A DNA stretch of 64,000 nucleotides from Plasmopara viticola (Eukaryota; Oomycota; Peronosporomycetes; Peronosporales; Peronosporaceae), in NCBI GenBank assembly GCA_001695595.3, contig MBPM02000026.1, forward strand, positions 186,001 to 250,000, written 5' to 3'. This document shows, piece by piece, positions 57,906 through 64,000 of the stretch (the first letter of the stretch is position 1; every line of letters begins with the position of its first letter). The notes below the pieces were generated by a model. That model was not told where the DNA came from. It made no database searches and was given only the letters and a program-made list of their open reading frames with translations. The translations under genes were made by a program, and so were the position numbers.

Positions 57906-59059
57906 TCATTTCTTGATGTTTCGCTTTTCTGTCTTGCTTCCATCGAATCGGGTTACTTGAGAGAGTGTCGTCTTTGTCATGTTGCTTGATAGACCAGGAC
58001 GAATAACATTGCAGGATGCTCCAGTGTCGAGCATAAATTTCACCTTTGTGCCTTCACAGAGGCCATCTTTTTTGATCAATTCGTTGGGAGCAAATTCTTG
58101 TACTTTAGCCATAGCGATGTCGTTAATTTCGAATATTTCTTGACCTTCTTCACTATCATTGTCGAAGTAATTTATGGCAGTACGCTCTTCTTGACGACGA
58201 AGACGGTTTGAGTCTCCGTTATTTGAAATATTGCTGCGGCGATTTTCTTGGTTCTTGCGCTTATAACAGTCGTCGATGATATGTCCACTTTTCTTGCAAT
58301 ATCGGCAAAACTTTGATGACTTTTTTCTCTTTTGATTGGAAGCTTGAGCAGAATCTATTTCCATTGGTTCTGGCTCGGAATCTCGCTCATTAGACTGATG
58401 GGTGTGATCTTTTCTATGATCAAATCGACGGAATGAACGACGATTCCCATTGGAGGAGTTGAAATTTCTATGCGAGCGCTCATATTCAAGAGCTATAGAG
58501 AGAGCTTCAGAGACTGTTTTGCAACGACGATATTGGACTTCTTCTTTTATCGGACTTTCGAGACCACGAACAAAATAAGTGATTTTATCTAGATCACTCA
58601 TGTCTTTGACTTGCATAATGGCGACTCGATACTTGGAGATATACTCTTCTAATTTCTGACAACGCTTTTGTTTCAGAGAATAAAGTTGGTCACGTAAGCG
58701 TTCTTGAATATCAGGAGGAACAAGTTCAATAGTAGTATTCTGAATAAGATCTTGAACGTCTTGACGGTGTCTTTGGCTAGCATATACCATGCAGCAGCAT
58801 TTCCACGAAAGTTAGCGGTCATCATAGCAATGATTCGACTAGATTGAGTTCCATCTTGCCATTTGATGTTCTTGGCATCAAAATAACGATCAGCTTGGTC
58901 CACATACATGTCCACAGATTCACCAACACGTCCATAAAACGAAGGTAACTCGAGTCCATCGATCTTGACTTCTGATTGCCGTGCCGTAATAACCTCAATG
59001 AGTTCTTGTTGTTTTTGGATCATTTCCATCATTTGTTGAGCGAGGTTGATAGAACTCAT
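57906..59059 (-). pseudogene. gypsy gag and start of protease, copy 2, broken by one frameshift
   Basis: Gag start MSSINLAQQMMEMIQ at 59059. A 1-nt deletion near 58762 (GTCAAGACG instead of GTCAAGGACG) shifts the frame, and the remainder is open to 57906. The latter contains the CCHC knuckle CRYCKKSGHIIDDC and the intact protease motif FMLDTGASCNVI. It ends at the same TGA as copy 1. Confidence 0.87.
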
Positions 59060-59083
59060 AGTTAAAACAAAAGAAAGTTTTAT

Positions 59084-59410
59084 TTATTGCAAACGAGGTT
59101 TTTTATGAGGATTTTTCTTGAGTGATTTCTTGTAGGCGTGCAATTGACGATTCAAATAGCCAGAAGTGAGTTCGTCCAGCTGTTGAATGCGGCGGCGAGC
59201 TAGTTCGACGAAGTAATGGAGTAAGTTTCTGGCGTCAGAGTTGGCGGCTTCAGGCTCTTCGTGGCGAATAAGAGTGACGATCTTGTTTTGCTTGACGGTA
59301 GTGAGCCAAAGATCGCGGCGTAACTTTTGGAGCTGATCGGAGTTGACAGAGACGCGATCGAAGTCTCGTTGAAAATCGTCTTCCGGTTCACGGTTTTTTC
59401 GTTTTCCCAT
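59084..59410 (-). CDS. Small basic leader ORF of the gypsy element, copy 2
   Basis: Intact 108-residue frame, MGKRKNREPEDD start and lysine-rich end, four residue differences from copy 1. Placed 24 bp before gag. See copy 1 for composition; function unknown. Confidence 0.6.
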   Translation of the reverse strand: MGKRKNREPEDDFQRDFDRVSVNSDQLQKLRRDLWLTTVKQNKIVTLIRHEEPEAANSDARNLLHYFVELARRRIQQLDELTSGYLNRQLHAYKKSLKKNPHKKPRLQ

Positions 59411-59749
59411 TCACAAAAAAAAAGACTCAAGAATATGAATCGCAACAACGGAAACGGATCAAGCTAAGGTATTAGCGACTAAAGGAAAGTTATCCTCCGC
59501 AGTTCTAGTGGCGGAACAGGCTTAAAAAGCACAATTTCACAGACCCAAAAGATGGAGCTTCCAATGTGATGTCACAACAACCGAGCAACCGTAACAACCA
59601 GTTACAATTCTCAAAGAGATTTAGGCAACCCAAGACAACCCTCTGGCAAAACACCTTCCGCTTATAGCACCCAGTGAATATACCAGTAGAAACTGAGACC
59701 TCCCCCCCAGTGGCTCGGTCTAAAGCTCCCAAAAACTTGGACCAACAAG

Positions 59750-59757
59750 TGCTACCA
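59750..59757 (-). other. Primer binding site, initiator tRNA-Met type, copy 2
   Basis: TGCTACCA on the plus strand, two bases inside the 5' LTR edge, identical to copy 1. Confidence 0.6.
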
Positions 59758-59759
59758 GA

Positions 59760-60184
59760 TGTAAGGTTTGGCACAAGTTATGGCGTCGGACGATAGGTAG
59801 GACGATAGGTAGGACGATAGGTAGGACGAGGGTAGGACAGACGTAGGACGGAGTAGAGACGAAGGCTGGAAGAGGAAGCTTGTGTATTGAAGAGTAAATT
59901 TAAAAGTGAGAACTTAAATAAAATGAAATGCAACTACTTCCTCTTCCTATTTTTTCTTTCCTTTCTTCAAGTTGAATGTGAGAAATTCAACTGAGTCCAC
60001 GTAGGACACACCCAATATGAAAATTTCCTTTTTGAATATAAACTAGGCAAATGTTTTGTTTTTGTTATTTTTATTGGATGCAAGTACCACCATATGTACT
60101 TGCATCGTTCCCTGCCAAGCATTTGGCAGTGCGACACTGGGATGGTGATGGCGTGCCGTAGGACACAGCCATCCCATCGCTACA
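59760..60184 (-). repeat. 5' LTR of gypsy copy 2
   Basis: 425 bp. Contains three consecutive GATAGGTAGGAC microrepeats where the other LTRs of the family have one or variants, so the microrepeat number changes between LTRs. Ends CGCTACA before the TTTTA duplication. Confidence 0.9.
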
Positions 60185-60189
60185 TTTTA

Positions 60190-60691
60190 TCCATGGTAGG
60201 TGATTAGCAGCCTTTTGGGAATCCGATGCTTCCTGTCAACAGTCCGATCACCGGATCCTCACTCCTGGATAGTATCCTACTGCAGGGAGATCCGGTGCCG
60301 CCTGCCAACAGTCCGATCACCGGATCCCCACTCCTGGATAGTAACCTACTGCAGGGATATCCGGTGCCGCCTGCCAACGGTTTGGTGCCCGGACTGCCTT
60401 TGCTAAGCAGTAATCAGGCCTTACAGACTCCGATGCTGCCTGTTAACGGTCCGATCACCGGACCCCCCTTGCTAAGTGGTAACATATCGAGCACTTTTGG
60501 AGGTGAGCAAAATCCAAACGAGGACGAACATCAGCAAAACGTGGACGAAGATAAGAGACAACACTTTGGGCATTCTGTCTTTGACTTGACATCATACGCA
60601 GAGTCTTACCCCGTTCTTTGAAAATTTGGTGGCGCCTGCCAAGGACTCGATGCCGAACACTAGAAGGAACAGTAACTATTTCTTCGAGTAG
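60190..60691 (+). pseudogene. Effector-like pseudogene beyond gypsy copy 2, inverted and truncated
   Basis: A diverged relative of the array effector genes on the plus strand. The N-terminal part (signal peptide and RxLR) is absent. Similarity begins at the equivalent of LLGDKQPSGYPMLP, with a TAG replacing the AAG codon of DKQ (about 60205). From 60226 the frame is open for 131 codons and shows an extra tandem copy of the 23-residue repeat (SPITGSSLLDSILLQGDPVP then SPITGSPLLDSNLLQGYPVP). It ends YPVL, and a shifted frame continues to the equivalent of the long C-terminus at 60689-60691. Confidence 0.8.
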
Positions 60692-61130
60692 TGTTGGAGG
60701 CGAGACGGATGCGACCGCAGTGACTCAATCTGCCACAACGTGACCACCCCGTGTGCGCATTTTAGACTGTCCAATGTGGACCGTCGATCTTCGTGGGTTG
60801 TGTACAACATGTATGGCTCGGCATATGCTAAATTAATGTTTGCTGTGACTCGTATTATTGAATCTGTATTTGTGGATACTACGCTCGATATTGACACTCC
60901 AATTGCTTTCTTGCTTGCAATATTATCCTTTCCGGTGTCTATATGAGATCTTGCATTTTTAGCTATTTATGCGACAAACACATCTATAAACTTCCCGCGA
61001 CTTAGTTCGGTATTGTGCAGAGAATGGTGTCAAGAACTTTAACCTGTTTGTTTGCTTTTATGTATTAGTAGTATTCTATCAAAAGAATAGATTCTCCTGA
61101 TCAGCACTGGCACCCGGAGAGAACATTTAA
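60692..61130 (+). repeat. Diverged inverted fragment of the array unit (effector 3' flank)
   Basis: Reverse complement of the sequence lying 3' of each array effector gene: GTGACCACCCCGTGTG, CACATCTATAAACTTCCCGCG and GCACTGGCACCCGGAG can be aligned. More diverged than units A-E differ from each other, so it split off earlier. Confidence 0.75.
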
Positions 61131-61188
61131 TACTAACATATTTGTTATCAGTAGTATCCACCATGACGAGCTACCATTAACACCTTCA

Positions 61189-61383
61189 CTACCTAGCAGA
61201 CCAATATGCTGGCTGTCGTATTTTAACTCTGATGCTCGCTACCCAGAGACGCATTCGGGTTGTTGATTGTGAAACTTTTGTCGAAGTTTGTAAAAGTAGA
61301 TATTGATTTTTCTTCATAAAGCTGCTCGTAGTGGTCTTTGAAAAAGGCGAACGTAGACCTTGATTCTTCTCAACATGTCGCAA
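61189..61383 (-). pseudogene. Diverged last segment of the second-gene module
   Basis: The minus-strand frame contains SPFSKTTTSSFMKKNQYLLL, which aligns with SPFDAKTITSSVTKTKQPLL of the array units in the corresponding position and orientation. The rest is frameshifted (a QHIGLLGSEG counterpart of QHIGPQGSEG is seen in another frame). Confidence 0.4.
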
Positions 61384-61751
61384 CGTCTACGTAGGACAAA
61401 CTTGACTCAATTTATCCTTGGCATTCCTTTTTATGTGTAATTTGGGTTGATCAAAATAAGGCGTTTTTGCTTAGACGTTAAGAGAGATCAAAATACAAGA
61501 TTTTTTATTAAAGCTAATTAAAGAAGCGTACATGTCCTGCACATTATCCAAAGCTGATCGGAAGGAGGTATGTTAAAATTACACCGCTAAATGCATGTTG
61601 AACAGGTGGATGGCGTCACAGTTTTTAACAGTAGTAATTACATATGGTAGCCGTTCATTGGTCAAGATAAATAATTCACTTCGGTTTTTGCCATCTTCCA
61701 ACAGGTTAATAGCCGCAAACAACAGCCTCGCTTCACCACACCTTCACCGCC
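61384..61751. other. Intergenic or copia LTR/leader, unresolved
   Basis: Part resembles the array promoter region (CTTGATTCTTCTCAACATGTCGCAACGT). The right part should hold the leader and 5' LTR end of the copia element, but I cannot mark the LTR because its partner is outside the window. Confidence 0.35.
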
Positions 61752-62400
61752 ATGACTACCAAGCGCACCGAAGTCCTCCTAGGAGATGGTAACTACTACC
61801 ATTGGGAGTTCAACATGAGGATGGCCCTTGCAAGAAAAGGGCTTCTGGGGCACATTATGGGCGCGAAGGACGAGGACGAAATAACGGAGACGTAGCTCGT
61901 GAATGACGCCAAGGCATTGGGTATAATTGCCCAGGGTGTAGATTCAACACCAGACCAAGATTCAGTCTGCTACTCGTGCCTTGGAGGCATGGGGAACGCT
62001 TCGCGATTTCTACAATCGTTTCACCCTACACAACCGTGTCACGATGACACGGCCTTCATGAGTTTAAGATGGAGAGTGGCACTCGCAGGGTGGAACATCT
62101 GGACGCGTTCGATGAGCTGGTCGTGGGACTCTAGACGACTGGAGATGAATCAAGACAGCTAGTGGTGCTTCTGAGCAGCTTGCCGGCGGAATATGAGATA
62201 CTATCTTCTAACGTGGAGAACGCCAAGGACATCACCTTGAGACAGACAATGATGGACGGATCAAGGGCAGACGAGGAAGTGGCTGCAAGAGTTACGCGCC
62301 ACGCAAGGGCGGCGGTTTTCGGGGAAAATGCTTCAATTGTGACCAAACTGGTCATATGAAACGGGACTGCCCAGCTGCTGAGAGCCGTTCCAGAAACTGT
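61752..62400 (+). pseudogene. copia gag, broken
   Basis: ATG at 61752, MTTKRTEVLLGDGNYYHWEF then NMRMALARKGLLGHIMGAKD, stop at about 61893, continuing LVNDAKALGIIAQGV and, in other frames, LLSSLPAEYEILSSNVENAK. The zinc knuckle CFNCDQTGHMKRDC is at about 62321-62370. At least three frame changes. Confidence 0.75.
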
Positions 62401-62811
62401 GCTAGCGGTAATGATGCAGTGTTTGCTGTGGAGGATGAGCAATCAGTAAGCTGGCTGATCGACAGTGGTGCGACGTCACACATGATCCCTCACCGAAGTA
62501 ATTTGATCAACTTCAAGCAACTCAAAGCCGACGTCAAGGTAAATTTTGCAGGCGGCAGGGAGTTACACGTCGAAGGAGCTGGAACGGTGAAGCTTATCGG
62601 CTTAGATGGAAGACGCATACCGATGATGGAAGTGCTGCTCATCCCTGGACTTGACCGACGTTTACTGTCGATGGAAAAGCTTGCCAAATGTGGACTAAGT
62701 GTGGAGTTTCAGCGTGCTTCGTGTATCAATTGGGACATAAACGAAGCTTTGGCAACTGGGACAAGAAATGGGAAAGCTCACACACTGGATTGTCAGCAAG
62801 AGGAGGCATGA
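62356..62811 (+). pseudogene. copia protease segment
   Basis: Open frame with the active-site motif WLIDSGATSHMI (about 62450-62485), followed by the usual FAGGRELHVEGAGTVKLIGL and LLIPGLDRRLLSMEKLAKCG. It ends at a TGA just before the integrase frame. Confidence 0.8.
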
Positions 62812-62814
62812 TCG

Positions 62815-63680
62815 GTGCAATACTCGGGAGCTTATAGTCAGTGGGAGTTATGGCACGCTCGTATGGGATATCCAAGCGAGGACGTTTTAGTGAAGGCTAT
62901 GCGATCCACAGATGGGATTCCTGCGCTAAAACAAGTTATCAAGACCCTGTGTGGTGGATGCGTGAAGGGCAAGCAGACGAAAAAAGCCTATCCAGGACGC
63001 TCCATGAAAAAGACATCACGTGCATTGGAAATAGTTCACACAGACGTGATGGAACCCATGGAGACACTTTTGAAAGGAAGTGCTAAATACATTTTGACTT
63101 TTGTGGATGATTATTTAAAATATGTGGTGGCTTACTTTCTGGCAAAGAAGAGTGAACTTGACGACAAGATCAAGATGTTCAAAGCTTTGCATGAGAACCA
63201 ATGGGGAACCCGTATCAAGTGTCTGCGTTCCGACAACGGAACGGAGTTTGTCAACAAGACAGTTACGAATTTATGCCAGCGGAATGGCAGCATGCATCAG
63301 CGTACAGTACCATACAGTCCCAACAAAACGTAATTGCACAACAAATGAACCGCACGATAGTGGAAAAGGCACGGAGCATGCTGCACTACAAGTGTGGTCC
63401 GACATGCTGGTGGGCAGAGGCAGTAAGCACTGCGGTGTACCGGATTAACCGATCTCCTAATACATTGCACCCCATATGAACTGGGATTTAAGATGAAGCC
63501 TCAGATGGATCATCTTAGGGTGTTTGGATCTCATATATATGCTCACGTTGACCAAGTGAAGAGGACGAAGCTCGAAGCCAAAAGCTTTAAGTGCATGTTC
63601 CTTGGTTATGCCGAAGACACTAAGAATACCAACTTTACAATTTGTGGAAAGAAAAGATGTCAGTATCACGATCGGTGAAG
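62815..63680 (+). pseudogene. copia integrase, broken
   Basis: GAG-pre-integrase segment (LWHARMGYPSEDVLVKAMRS, CGGCVKGKQ), then core catalytic motifs VHTDVMEP and LRSDNGTEFVN. A frameshift after PYSPNKT at about 63333 moves QMNRTIVEKARSMLHYKCGP to another frame, and a second shift precedes LRVFGSHIYAHVDQVKRTKL. Confidence 0.8.
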
Positions 63681-64000
63681 CTGGACAAGCGTGAAGTGGG
63701 CGGCATTTATGAGGCGCAACCTCTCAAACAAATAAAAGTGATACACGTTATCAAAAACAACGATGAAAATGCAATGTCCGGGCAAACAAAACACCAACAA
63801 GATCAAGATTAACCTATGGAGTGTGAAGAAGAAGACGAAATTCCAGGTGCTCCAATGAATGAGGACAGTCCCACACAAATGAGTCAAGGGTCAAGATGCT
63901 TCAATTACCGACCTCAGTACACTCTGAACTGACAGAGTACAGAAGTCCTACACTGGATGCACAGGGAGATCGATTGGTATTTCAACCGCAAGTGGAACGT
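63681..64000 (+). pseudogene. copia linker towards reverse transcriptase, broken
   Basis: Glu/Asn-rich linker typical of the region between integrase and RT, in several stopped frames. The RT domain itself is outside the window. Confidence 0.5.

Larger units (their letters stand above)
53980..60189 (-). mobile_element. Ty3/gypsy LTR retrotransposon with chromodomain, copy 2, inserted in the array
   Basis: Same family as the element at 9290-15428, opposite strand. LTRs 53985-54398 (3') and 59760-60184 (5'), target duplication TTTTA at 53980-53984 and 60185-60189. The left target (CGCTACCCATTTT) is array-unit sequence and the right flank is effector-gene sequence, so it inserted into an already rearranged array. 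It has its own stops and frameshifts, different from those of copy 1 apart from two shared ones. Confidence 0.93.
61752..64000 (+). mobile_element. Degenerate Ty1/copia retrotransposon, partial (runs off the window)
   Basis: The order gag (UBN2 type), CCHC knuckle, protease (DSGATSHM), GAG-pre-integrase and integrase is typical of Ty1/copia. Reverse transcriptase, expected downstream, lies beyond the window. Many stops and frameshifts show that it is dead. Confidence 0.85.

Overview
The window looks like a piece of an oomycete nuclear genome, most likely a downy mildew or a close Phytophthora relative (Peronosporales). The evidence is: predicted secreted proteins with a signal peptide followed by an RxLR motif; a near-perfect oomycete initiator element (consensus GCTCATTYYNCAWTTT) at the same place upstream of each; very short GT-AG introns (58 and 66 nt); and degenerate Ty3/gypsy and Ty1/copia elements. 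The species call is inference.

Layout. (1) 1-8,000 is a compact housekeeping block on the + strand: a three-PDZ, zinc-binding, coiled-coil protein, a CLPTM1-family membrane protein, and a three-exon RNase-inhibitor-type LRR protein. A probable decayed gene end lies on the - strand at 8.27-8.7 kb. (2) 9,285-15,433 is a chromodomain Ty3/gypsy element (copy 1, + strand) with both LTRs and a 5-bp target duplication, but with broken genes. (3) 15.4-34.9 kb is a gene desert. It holds two SINE-like insertions (one at each end), a mitochondrial DNA insertion (tRNA-Met and LSU rRNA fragments), a decayed gypsy RNase H fragment and a MITE-like inverted repeat. (4) 34.9-54.0 kb is a tandem array with a period of about 3.06 kb. 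Each unit carries one RxLR-type secreted repeat protein gene on the - strand: five intact genes and one truncated pseudogene. Each unit also carries an unresolved, apparently decayed second gene on the opposite strand. One unit contains a clean 1.28-kb inversion. (5) 53,980-60,189 is a second copy of the same gypsy family, in opposite orientation, inserted into the array. Beyond it is an inverted, diverged array fragment with a seventh effector-like pseudogene (60,190-60,691, + strand). (6) 61.75-64.0 kb is a degenerate Ty1/copia element running off the window edge.

The main biological story is a repeat-rich compartment in which one RxLR-type effector gene was amplified by tandem duplication next to stable housekeeping genes. 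Copies have diverged by gain and loss of a 23-residue proline-rich repeat, by a small indel that switches the C-terminus, by inversion and by transposon insertion. Two neighbouring units (B and C) are nearly identical, so the array has changed recently, unless this is an assembly artefact.
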